A stretch of DNA of 12,989 nt from Dehalococcoidia bacterium. GTDB lineage: Bacteria > Chloroflexota > Dehalococcoidia > SM23-28-2. A model generated the notes under the pieces. That model ran no database searches. It was given only the letters and a program-made list of their open reading frames with translations, and had not been told where the DNA came from. The stretch covers positions 1 through 12,989 of the forward strand of contig JALHUG010000103.1 in assembly GCA_022866185.1 (NCBI GenBank), given 5' to 3'. The position numbers and the translations under genes are program-made. Of the stretch, positions 1-5,960 are shown in pieces (positions within the stretch are counted from its first letter, which is position 1; each line of letters begins with the position of its first letter).

Positions 1-317
1 CCTCCCCATTGCCTCGCAGTACCCAGCCTCGTCATCGTGGCGGCCCGGGCTCGCAGCAGTACCCGCCAGAACGCGGCCAACGTGCCTACCAAGGCCACGG
101 CGAGGACGAGCACTAGGGTGGTCTTGCTATCGATGGGGATGTCCAAGAGGGTGTTGAGCAGGAAGAGGCCAAGCGGGCACAGCGCGATGCTGAGGCCCAG
201 GCTTATGCCCAACCTCTCGACCGTGGATATCCTACCTCGACCCAAGAGTACGTAACTCCAGGGGAGACCAGGCACGAGAAAGACGAGCAAGGTGCCTGAG
301 ACGACTCGAAAGGGCAT
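1..317 (-). CDS. DUF1616-like multi-pass membrane protein, N-terminal part (cut by window start)
   Basis: Reading from the ATG at 317 leftwards gives 105 open codons with no stop before the window edge, so the C-terminus is missing. The protein is strongly hydrophobic, with likely membrane segments at residues 5-25, 37-57 and 67-88. A loop around residues 26-36 (LLGRGRISTVERLGISLGLS) fits the pattern I remember for DUF1616 proteins: a Pro-Gly segment, a short basic/acidic loop with 'ERL', then a Gly/Ser-rich helix. That family is common in Archaea and Chloroflexota and its function is unknown; it often lies near cell-surface or glycosylation genes. An in-frame TGA lies just upstream; a TTG four codons before the ATG is the alternative start. 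The ribosome site is weak. The gene is transcribed divergently from the archaellum train. Membrane protein is well supported; the family name is a recollection of pattern only. Confidence 0.6.
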   Translation of the reverse strand, partial: MPFRVVSGTLLVFLVPGLPWSYVLLGRGRISTVERLGISLGLSIALCPLGLFLLNTLLDIPIDSKTTLVLVLAVALVGTLAAFWRVLLRARAATMTRLGTARQWG

Positions 318-471
318 GAAGATGGCTTCCAAGGCTGTGCCTCAGCCTATATGACGCCATTGATATGCTGATGTTACATGTGATCTCGTAGAGTTTCTGT
401 GAGGAACCGCCCCGGCTTCGCCCAATTCTCGACCCCCGCCTGCAGGTCATTGACTAAGTTGCCCTTTCCAG

Positions 472-571
472 GCAGACCTGAAGGTCTGCAGCTACGAAAT
501 GGAGAGTTGGCAAGGTCGTAGCTGCAGGGCTTTTCCGCCGAAGGCGGATGCGCCCCTGGCGCAAGCCCTGC
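472..571 (+). other. Candidate structured RNA: three overlapping helices, the last a three-way junction
   Basis: Perfect complementary arms seen directly: helix A 472-478 with 483-489 (loop TGAA); helix B 486-497 (CTGCAGCTACGA) with 516-527, 18-nt loop; helix C 524-532 (GCAGGGCTT) with 563-571. Helix C encloses two small hairpins, 535-547 (CCGCC, loop GAA) and 550-562 (GCGCC, loop CCT), making a three-way junction. A shares 486-489 with B, and B shares 524-527 with C, so full-length versions exclude each other, as in switching RNAs. CC TTTT follows helix C, but it is too short for a convincing terminator. The strand is undetermined because every helix also forms in the opposite transcript. 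It could instead be a dispersed palindromic repeat. It matches no RNA family I recognise. Confidence 0.5.
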
Positions 572-603
572 CTTTTGGCGAGTCATTCTGTTCGTGACCA
601 TCA

Positions 604-630
604 AGCTGGGGTTCTGTGTGCATCCCAGCT
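604..630. repeat. Inverted repeat / hairpin
   Basis: AGCTGGG (604-610) pairs perfectly with CCCAGCT (624-630) across a 13-nt loop. A second weaker stem follows, CCAGGC (643-648) with GCCTGG (664-669). Neither has a T-tract, so neither is a clear terminator. They add to the density of structure in this intergenic region. Confidence 0.4.
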
Positions 631-717
631 CACCGCCGCCCGCCAGGCTGCCTCCGCCTATACGCCTGGGAGGGCCGTTGCCTCAGGAACTCGCACAGCC
701 GCCTGTAACATCCGCTC

Positions 718-736
718 ATCAATGGCGTCCATTGAT
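718..736. promoter_or_regulatory. 19-bp palindrome, possible operator
   Basis: ATCAATGG (718-725), spacer CGT, CCATTGAT (729-736) is a perfect 8-bp palindrome of the kind bound by dimeric repressors. Its left 12 bases, ATCAATGGCGTC, recur exactly in inverted orientation at 353-364, about 36 bases upstream of the divergent membrane gene's start codon. A shared sequence at both ends of a divergent region suggests a common regulator. No regulator gene is in the window, so this is inference. Confidence 0.4.
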
Positions 737-805
737 AGTGAGATAGTGAATACCGTGAAGGACCCGTGAAGGGAGGTGGTCGCACGGAGACTGGATGATT
801 TGTAG

Positions 806-864
806 ACCGGCGCTCCGGCCGGTAGGAAAGGTAAAGACCGGTAGGTCTTGGGTAACGTCTACCC
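806..864 (+). promoter_or_regulatory. Three consecutive hairpins in the archaellin leader
   Basis: Perfect stems: ACCGGC (806-811) with GCCGGT (818-823); AAGACC (834-839) with GGTCTT (844-849), loop GGTA; GGGTA (850-854) with TACCC (860-864). The second and third directly abut. CCGGTAGG occurs twice, at 819-826 and 838-845. The block ends 17 bases before the archaellin ribosome site, so it should lie in the 5' leader and could affect mRNA stability or initiation. It does not match a riboswitch class I can name. Confidence 0.45.
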
Positions 865-880
865 TAACCTAAAGCACCTG

Positions 881-887
881 AAGGAGG
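881..887 (+). promoter_or_regulatory. Strong Shine-Dalgarno site of the archaellin gene
   Basis: AAGGAGG is a full-strength ribosome binding site eight bases before the ATG at 896. It fixes the archaellin start and fits a highly expressed structural protein. Confidence 0.85.
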
Positions 888-895
888 AATGCTGA

Positions 896-1489
896 ATGCA
901 TGGTAGACTAGCAAGGCTGTTCCGCAGCCTCCACAACAAACAGGAAGGCATCACTGGCCTCGAAACGGCCATCATCCTCATCGCCTTCGTCATCGTAGCG
1001 TCCGTGTTCGCCTTTGTTGTCCTGAGCACGGGTCTGTTCAGCGCCGAGCGCGGCAAGGAGACCGTCTTCGCCGGCCTCGAGAAGGCTCGTGGCAACCTCG
1101 AGGTACGCGGCGCCCTCACCGTCACCGACGTCGACACCAGCGGCACCATCGACAGCACCGACGAGATCAGGTTCAACGTGGCCCTCGCCGCCGGCGGCTT
1201 CCCCATCAGCCTAGACCCGACCGCCTACACCAACAGTGTCGTCATCAACTACATCGATGCGCAGAACCGCGAGGCCGACGTCGCCTACAGCGTCAACTGG
1301 ATCCTGGAGGACGGTGACACCCTCCTGGAGGTCGGCGAGCTGGCGGAGATCACCGTGAATCCCCCCAGCGGCAGCACCCTCGCCCCCAACGAGATCTTCA
1401 CCCTGGAGGTGATCCCGCCCTCCGGCGGCACCAACCTCATCAACCGAACCATGCCCCCAGCGATCGACGACGTGATGGACCTGCACTAG
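896..1489 (+). CDS. arlB: Archaellin, filament subunit of an archaellum
   Basis: 197 residues. A short basic leader (R4, R7, R10, K15) ends in KQEG; the class III signal peptidase (ArlK/PibD type) would cut after Gly18. The mature protein starts ITGLETAIILIAF, and Glu23 is the +5 Glu of type IV pilin-like subunits. The hydrophobic helix, about residues 19-46, followed by LSTGLFSAERGKETVFAGLE, is the textbook archaellin N-terminus. The rest, about residues 60-197, is a Thr/Val/Asp-rich beta domain forming the outer surface; NRT near the C-terminus is a potential N-glycosylation sequon. The mature protein (179 residues) is within the shorter end of the family's size range. It is the first gene of the train, with the strongest ribosome site, and is the only archaellin present. 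Family assignment is near certain. Confidence 0.94.
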   Translation: MHGRLARLFRSLHNKQEGITGLETAIILIAFVIVASVFAFVVLSTGLFSAERGKETVFAGLEKARGNLEVRGALTVTDVDTSGTIDSTDEIRFNVALAAGGFPISLDPTAYTNSVVINYIDAQNREADVAYSVNWILEDGDTLLEVGELAEITVNPPSGSTLAPNEIFTLEVIPPSGGTNLINRTMPPAIDDVMDLH

Positions 1490-1503
1490 ACCTCTCCGGC
1501 CAC

Positions 1504-1531
1504 GCCCTGGGGCTGATCCTTGCCCCAGGGC
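1504..1531 (+). terminator. Strong hairpin between archaellin and the motor genes (attenuator or mRNA stabiliser)
   Basis: GCCCTGGGGC (1504-1513) pairs perfectly with GCCCCAGGGC (1522-1531) around an 8-nt loop. It begins 14 bases after the archaellin stop and ends before the next ribosome site. No T-run follows, so it is not a canonical intrinsic terminator. A leaky terminator or a 3'-end block to exonuclease would let filament subunit mRNA exceed that of the motor genes. Confidence 0.6.
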
Positions 1532-1560
1532 ACCAGCGAAAGGGAAGGAGCTGGACTCAA

Positions 1561-2268
1561 GTGGAAGTCGACACGAAGGTCAAGGAGCTTGAGGACGAGG
1601 TCAAGGTCCTGAAGGCCGAGATCCGCAACGTCCTGCTGGACATCCGCGAGGCTATCCTGGACAACACCAACCCTCTGGCCGAGCACCAGGAGCCCGCCTA
1701 CCTACGCATGGACCTGAACACCACCGCACGGTCACTCGCCACCGAGGAGGCCGCCCGGGCGGCACGCGAGATGATGGACCAAGCGAAAGGCGAAAAGGAC
1801 AAGCAGGACAAGGCCCAAGAGCCCGAGACTCCTGTCTCCGCCGACCTTCCTCCCGAGGAAGAGGCGGTGGAGCAGGAGATTAGCGAAGAGCTCACGGAGA
1901 GCGAGCCCGAAGAGCCCGAGAGCGGCGACGGTGGTGGCCCACCCGCCAACGGCAAGGCCTCCCGCAAGAACAAAGCACCCAAGGAGGAGGCCCCCGTTGA
2001 GCCTGCAGCGATGCCGTCCATGTACCTCACCTCCCTGCTGCCCACAGGCGCCACCGGCGGCCTCGCCGCCTGGGTGACCGAGGCCATGGCTACCATCGGA
2101 CCCCAGGACCTAGAGCGCGTGATCACGATACACCGCCTCTGGGGCTCCCTGCCCCCCAACATCAGCTATGCGCTGGCTCACCTCCAGCGGCTCATCCGCT
2201 CCTCCCAAGATGCGGATCCGGCCTGGCTCAGAGTGATGCAAGACATGGAGAAACTGGCCTCCTCCTGA
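1561..2268 (+). CDS. ArlC/D/E-like cytosolic adaptor (coiled coil plus ArlD/E-type C-terminal domain)
   Basis: 235 residues from a GTG start ten bases after GGAAGGAG (1543-1550). Residues 1-32 form a heptad-rich helix (VKELEDEVKVLKAEIRNVLL) resembling the FlaC/E coiled-coil family. Residues about 75-150 are a disordered, Glu/Pro/Lys-rich linker. Residues about 154-212, containing GLAAWVTEAMATIG and LWGSLPPNISYALAHL, resemble the archaeal ArlD/E C-terminal domain. In Euryarchaeota, ArlC, ArlD and ArlE form the cytosolic ring around the motor and link it to chemotaxis through CheF. Here one protein appears to combine the parts, in the matching position after archaellin. There is no signal peptide or membrane segment. 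The family link rests on pattern and position; a profile search should decide. Confidence 0.6.
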   Translation: MEVDTKVKELEDEVKVLKAEIRNVLLDIREAILDNTNPLAEHQEPAYLRMDLNTTARSLATEEAARAAREMMDQAKGEKDKQDKAQEPETPVSADLPPEEEAVEQEISEELTESEPEEPESGDGGGPPANGKASRKNKAPKEEAPVEPAAMPSMYLTSLLPTGATGGLAAWVTEAMATIGPQDLERVITIHRLWGSLPPNISYALAHLQRLIRSSQDADPAWLRVMQDMEKLASS

Positions 2269-2325
2269 TGAAGGACGCCGGTCGAGTCCACACTGGAGGT
2301 AGCGCTTGGAGAAGAGGTAGAGAGC

Positions 2326-2829
2326 GTGGATAAGGTCATCACCTCCATGCTGCTCATCATCGCGTCGATCGTAGCCACGGTGGTGGTGATTAACTCTGTC
2401 CTCCCCAGCATCCAGCGCACCAGCAGCGACATCGCCGCCGCCAGCGACGTGGTGGGCCAGCGACTGCGCAGCGACGTCAGGATCGTCGAGACCGCGGGCG
2501 TCGCGGAAGAGGACGTGGTCCAGATATGGGCCAAGAACGTGGGCGCCTCCACCATCCCCGCCATGGAGAAGATCGACGTCTTCTTCGGCGAGACGGACGA
2601 CTTCGAACGCATCCGCTACGACCCAGCGGATACCTGCCCCAACCCCGCATCGCCGCCGCGCACCGAGAACTGCTGGCAGTACACCCTAGAGAACGACAGC
2701 GAGTGGGCCCCCTACGCCACCCTACGCATCACCATCTATCTGACCTATGACCTGGAGACAGGGTTGGACTACGTGAGCACCATCGTCCTTCCCAACGGCC
2801 TTGTCGCCAGCAAGGTATTCACACTGTAG
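2326..2829 (+). CDS. arlG: ArlG-type archaellum stator protein (ArlF/ArlG family)
   Basis: 167 residues from a GTG with a purine-rich ribosome site near 2314-2324. One N-terminal membrane helix (residues 4-27) is followed by a soluble, beta-rich domain predicted outside the membrane. Phrases such as IWAKNVGAS, EKIDVFFGE, ATLRITIYL and a terminal VLPNG are typical of the archaellin-like beta-sandwich of ArlF/ArlG proteins. There is no basic leader ending in Gly, so it is probably not processed like archaellin. Cys104 and Cys116 could form a disulfide. In Archaea, ArlG forms a filament capped by ArlF, and ArlF binds the S-layer, giving the motor its static anchor. I chose ArlG over ArlF from the crenarchaeal order (G then F) and C-terminal features of the next gene; the two names could be swapped. 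Confidence 0.6.
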   Translation: MDKVITSMLLIIASIVATVVVINSVLPSIQRTSSDIAAASDVVGQRLRSDVRIVETAGVAEEDVVQIWAKNVGASTIPAMEKIDVFFGETDDFERIRYDPADTCPNPASPPRTENCWQYTLENDSEWAPYATLRITIYLTYDLETGLDYVSTIVLPNGLVASKVFTL

Positions 2830-2837
2830 GAGAAGCT

Positions 2838-3341
2838 ATGGAGCACGCCATCCCGGCCCTGATCCTCGCCGCCCTCATCGTGATCGGCGGCGTCACCTTA
2901 GCCGGCGTCACCAATAGCTCGCTCGACAACATGGGCCAGTCATGGCGGGATGTCGAGGCCCTATCCGAGGAGCGCCTGGGCACCGACCTGACAGTGGTGT
3001 CCACCGAGGTGACCGGCGGCGGCGCCGACGTGACCGTAGTGTTGAGCAACGAAGGCCGCACCGCCATTCAGCGGCCATCCCTCATGGACCTGATCATCAA
3101 CTACGACGGCACCGACGATGAGCGCTACGTGCTCTGGCTGCCCTACACCGACAGCAACCCCCCCGCGGACGACGAGTGGACTGTGGACAGCATCTCCGGG
3201 GACTACCGCAACCCCGGCATCTTTGATGGCGGCGAGCAGATGACCATCAAGATCCACCTCAATCCGGCCACCAAGGATGGCCCCAACCGGTGGCTCGTCC
3301 TCGCCACGGAGACGGGCATCGCCTACAGCATCTACTTCTGA
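2838..3341 (+). CDS. arlF: ArlF-type archaellum stator protein (ArlF/ArlG family)
   Basis: 167 residues, starting eight bases after the preceding stop, with AGGAG overlapping that stop. An N-terminal membrane helix (residues 4-24) has no basic leader. The exported part, about residues 45-167, is beta-rich. It contains VVLSNEGRTAI, a conserved N-x-G turn, and RNPGIFDGGEQMTIKI, which resembles the 'NPG-x-W-DPGE' turn I associate with ArlF. In Archaea, ArlF sits at the tip of the ArlG filament and binds S-layer protein. What it would bind in a bacterium with peptidoglycan is open. It is probably translationally coupled to both neighbours. Family placement is good; the ArlF versus ArlG label is tentative. 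Confidence 0.6.
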   Translation: MEHAIPALILAALIVIGGVTLAGVTNSSLDNMGQSWRDVEALSEERLGTDLTVVSTEVTGGGADVTVVLSNEGRTAIQRPSLMDLIINYDGTDDERYVLWLPYTDSNPPADDEWTVDSISGDYRNPGIFDGGEQMTIKIHLNPATKDGPNRWLVLATETGIAYSIYF

Positions 3342-3347
3342 GGAGCG

Positions 3348-4199
3348 ATGGATATGGAAGCAGAAGAGGGCATCGCGAGGATGCTGCAACAGGATCCGCA
3401 AGGGGAGCCGCAACAGGAGCTACAGCAGGAGCCGCAGCAGGAGCAGCCCGCGCCGGCTGAAGAGCCGAAGGAGGAGGAAGAAGAAGAGGAGGAGGAGGAG
3501 GAGGCGAGGAAGCGGCTCATCACCGTAGGGGTGATGGACATCGATAAGCGACTCGTCGGCGGCCTGCCCCAGGACAGCCTAACCCTGGTAGAGGGAGACC
3601 CGGACGCCGGCAAGAGCGTGGTCATCCAGCAGCTCACCTTCGGCGCCCTCAAAGAGGGGTTCAAAGCGGCCCTCTTCCTGTCCGAGTCCAGCCCCCGGGA
3701 GTTCTTGGACCAGATGGACAGCCTCGGCATGTCCAGCGTCGACTATTACCTGATAGGCCGGCTATCCCTGTACAAGCGGGACCTGCGGGTGAGCCAAGAG
3801 AGAGCAGACAACATTTTGCGACGGCTCCTCCGCCACATCGAGGACTCTGACAGGCGCGACCTGTTCATCGTGGACTCTATCACGCCCCTCCTCTTCCAGT
3901 TCGATGAGCGGTACGTCCTCTCCTTCCTAGCCAACTGCAAGAACCTGGCGGACATGGGCCGGACGATCATCGTCACCCTCCACTCCTACGCCATCGGCGA
4001 GGCCCTCCGCTTCAGGGCTGACTCCATTGTGGATGCCCACCTCCGCCTGCGCATAGAGGAGCTGGGGAAGCAGCTGGTGCACACCCTGGAGGTGGCCAAG
4101 ATACGGGGAGCGATGAAAACGGCGGACAACGCTGTGAGCTTCACTGTGCAGCCGGGGATGGGCCTGAAGAGCGTCCCCATTTCCAAAACCAGAGCCTAA
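3348..4199 (+). CDS. arlH: ArlH, KaiC-like ATPase of the archaellum motor
   Basis: 283 residues; GAGGAG overlaps the preceding stop. The RecA/KaiC-like core spans about residues 57-278. Walker A is GDPDAGKS (83-90). Walker B is LFIVD (172-176), followed by SITPLL. TIIVTLHSYAI, around residues 205-215, fits the sensor strand. In Archaea ArlH binds ATP, forms a hexamer and docks on ArlI beneath ArlJ; nucleotide binding controls assembly. The first 56 residues are an unusual extension: Gln-Gln-Glu repeats (about 14-33) followed by 11 consecutive Glu (42-52), absent from typical archaeal ArlH. The core would start at about LITVGVMDIDKRL. Met3 is an alternative start, but all candidates include the acidic tail. 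Confidence 0.93.
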   Translation: MDMEAEEGIARMLQQDPQGEPQQELQQEPQQEQPAPAEEPKEEEEEEEEEEEARKRLITVGVMDIDKRLVGGLPQDSLTLVEGDPDAGKSVVIQQLTFGALKEGFKAALFLSESSPREFLDQMDSLGMSSVDYYLIGRLSLYKRDLRVSQERADNILRRLLRHIEDSDRRDLFIVDSITPLLFQFDERYVLSFLANCKNLADMGRTIIVTLHSYAIGEALRFRADSIVDAHLRLRIEELGKQLVHTLEVAKIRGAMKTADNAVSFTVQPGMGLKSVPISKTRA

Positions 4200-4208
4200 T
4201 GCCGGACC

Positions 4209-5960
4209 ATGCCATACCTCCGCCTCCCCTTCCCTCAGACGGACCGGGCACAGGAGGCCCACAGCGAGGGCAACTGCCCTGTCTGCTCTGCCCTGTCGCC
4301 CGCGCTCAGGGAGCAGGCTCAGGAGCACCACCACCTCTTCCGCTACCTGCACATGGTGCCCGTGGATGAGTTCGGCATCCCCCAGTACCACGAGAAGCTG
4401 GAGCGCAAGATGGGGGAGATAGAGAGGCCCAACATCATCTACCCCGTGGGCAACGCCACCTTCGCCCACATCTTCCCGGACCCCCAGGACGCCCGCAACT
4501 ACCTCATCCCCGTGGAGCCGATCATCGGCAACGATTATAGTGCCCTGTTCAACGTGGTGGAGGATCGCCTGGTCGACGTGGTGCATAAGATCCGGCAGCC
4601 CTCCTGCCCCGAGGAGCAGAAAGAGGTTCTGTTGCAGGCGCTGAGCCGGATCGCCACCACGACGCGCGGCAATCGCGATGGCAGCTCCGCCAACGGGGCC
4701 AAAGCCAAGGCCGGCGGCCGCGGCAGGCTCAAGATGCCGGGCAGCCACAAGATCAAGCTCTCGGAGGCCGAGCTGGAGGCCATCCGCTACCTCCTCCTGC
4801 GCGACAAGGTGTACATGGGCATCCTGGAGCCCCTCATCCTAGACACCAACATCGAGGACATAAGCTGCAGCGGCCTGGGCCCCATCTTCGTCGAGCACAA
4901 GGTCTTCAAGGCCCTCAAGACCGCCATCATCTTCGACGAGGACGACGACCTGGACCACTTCCTCCGCCGCATCTCGGAGCGGATCAACAAGCCCGTCACA
5001 TACCGCCGGCCGATCGTGGATGCCACCCTGCCGGACGGCTCCCGTATCAATATCGTCTTCGGCAGCGAGGTATCCAAGCGGGGCAGCAACTTCACCATCC
5101 GCAAGTTCGCCAGTACGCCCCTGAGCCCGCTCGACATCGTCGGCGGTGGCAGCCTTGACTATCGCATGATCGCCTACTTCTCCATCGTCATCGAAGAGAG
5201 TATGAACCTCTTCGTCTCCGGAGAGACGGCCTCCGGAAAGACCACCCTCCTGAATGCCATCACCACCTTCCTCCCTTCAGACGCCAAGATCGTCACCATC
5301 GAGGACACCCCCGAGCTCCAAATCCCCCACCCCAACTGGACGCGCGAGGTGGTCCGGGGCAGCCAGGAGGAGGGCACCGGCGCCGCTGTCACCATGTTCG
5401 ACCTGCTCAGGGCCGCCCTGCGGCAGAGGCCCAACGCCATCCTGGTGGGCGAGATCCGCGGCGAGGAGGGAAACATCGCCTTCCAGGCCATGCAGACCGG
5501 CCACATGGTCATGGCCACCTTCCACGCCGCCTCCGTGGAGAAGCTCATCCAGAGGATCACCGGCAACCCCATCAACGTCCCCAAGACCTACATGGACAAC
5601 CTCAACGTCATCGTCATCATCAGCGCCGTTAAGCTGGCCAACGGCAGGGCCGCTCGCCGCATCCTCTCGGTCAACGAGCTCTTCGGATACGACCCCGTCG
5701 CCGACTCCTTTGCCTTCGCCGAGGTCTTCCACTGGGACCCCGAGACCGACACCTTCGAGTTCACCGGCTACATGAACAGCTATCTTCTGGAGAGCAAGAT
5801 CGCCGTCAAACGGGGCATAGCCCCCAATAAACGTCGCGTCATGTACCAGGAGTTGGAGCGGCGGGCTAAGGTGCTGGAGAAGCTCCACCGCTCCGGAGTG
5901 ACTGACTTCTATGAGCTTTATCAAGTTCTGGGCAAAGCAAAAAGGGAAGGCCTCTTCTAA
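4209..5960 (+). CDS. arlI: ArlI, secretion/rotation motor ATPase of the archaellum
   Basis: 583 residues, a member of the type II/IV secretion ATPase superfamily. It powers archaellin export and filament rotation at the cytoplasmic face with ArlJ and ArlH. Visible motifs: Walker A GETASGKT (338-345); Asp box TIEDTPEL (363-370); Walker B ILVGE (411-415), with catalytic Glu415, followed by IRGEE; His box with His432 and His439 in QTGHMVMATFHAAS. The N-terminal domain, about residues 1-300, carries CPVC (23-26) and a His triplet (40-42), a possible metal site. A basic Gly/Lys-rich loop (154-180) separates the extreme N-terminus from the core. The last 50 bases overlap arlJ in another frame, indicating tight coupling. 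The ATG follows the arlH stop by nine bases, with only a weak GGA ribosome site. Confidence 0.97.
   Translation: MPYLRLPFPQTDRAQEAHSEGNCPVCSALSPALREQAQEHHHLFRYLHMVPVDEFGIPQYHEKLERKMGEIERPNIIYPVGNATFAHIFPDPQDARNYLIPVEPIIGNDYSALFNVVEDRLVDVVHKIRQPSCPEEQKEVLLQALSRIATTTRGNRDGSSANGAKAKAGGRGRLKMPGSHKIKLSEAELEAIRYLLLRDKVYMGILEPLILDTNIEDISCSGLGPIFVEHKVFKALKTAIIFDEDDDLDHFLRRISERINKPVTYRRPIVDATLPDGSRINIVFGSEVSKRGSNFTIRKFASTPLSPLDIVGGGSLDYRMIAYFSIVIEESMNLFVSGETASGKTTLLNAITTFLPSDAKIVTIEDTPELQIPHPNWTREVVRGSQEEGTGAAVTMFDLLRAALRQRPNAILVGEIRGEEGNIAFQAMQTGHMVMATFHAASVEKLIQRITGNPINVPKTYMDNLNVIVIISAVKLANGRAARRILSVNELFGYDPVADSFAFAEVFHWDPETDTFEFTGYMNSYLLESKIAVKRGIAPNKRRVMYQELERRAKVLEKLHRSGVTDFYELYQVLGKAKREGLF

Larger units (their letters stand above)
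318..895. other. Divergent intergenic region, no credible gene, rich in inverted repeats
   Basis: This stretch separates the minus-strand membrane gene from the archaellin gene. Short open frames exist on both strands but none has a ribosome site, protein-like composition or recognisable motif. Instead it contains many perfect inverted repeats: 472-489, 486-527, 524-571 (branched), 604-630, 643-669, 718-736, 806-823, 834-849 and 850-864. I found no tRNA, RNase P, SRP, tmRNA or c-di-GMP riboswitch signature. I could not place a convincing -35/-10 pair for the archaellin promoter. The length and structure suggest a long regulated leader or a non-coding RNA. Confidence 0.75.

Noticed and set aside
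732..760. TTGATA at 732-737 as a -35 box for the archaellin promoter
   Set aside because: No acceptable -10 hexamer lies 16-18 bases downstream, and the TTGATA is part of a palindrome.
548..769. Open frame in the structured intergenic region
   Set aside because: There is no ribosome site, the composition is random, and it starts inside the three-way-junction hairpins.
5254..5775. Alternate-frame Ser/Pro-rich open frame inside arlI
   Set aside because: It overlaps the Walker and His-box region of arlI and consists of low-complexity shadow sequence.
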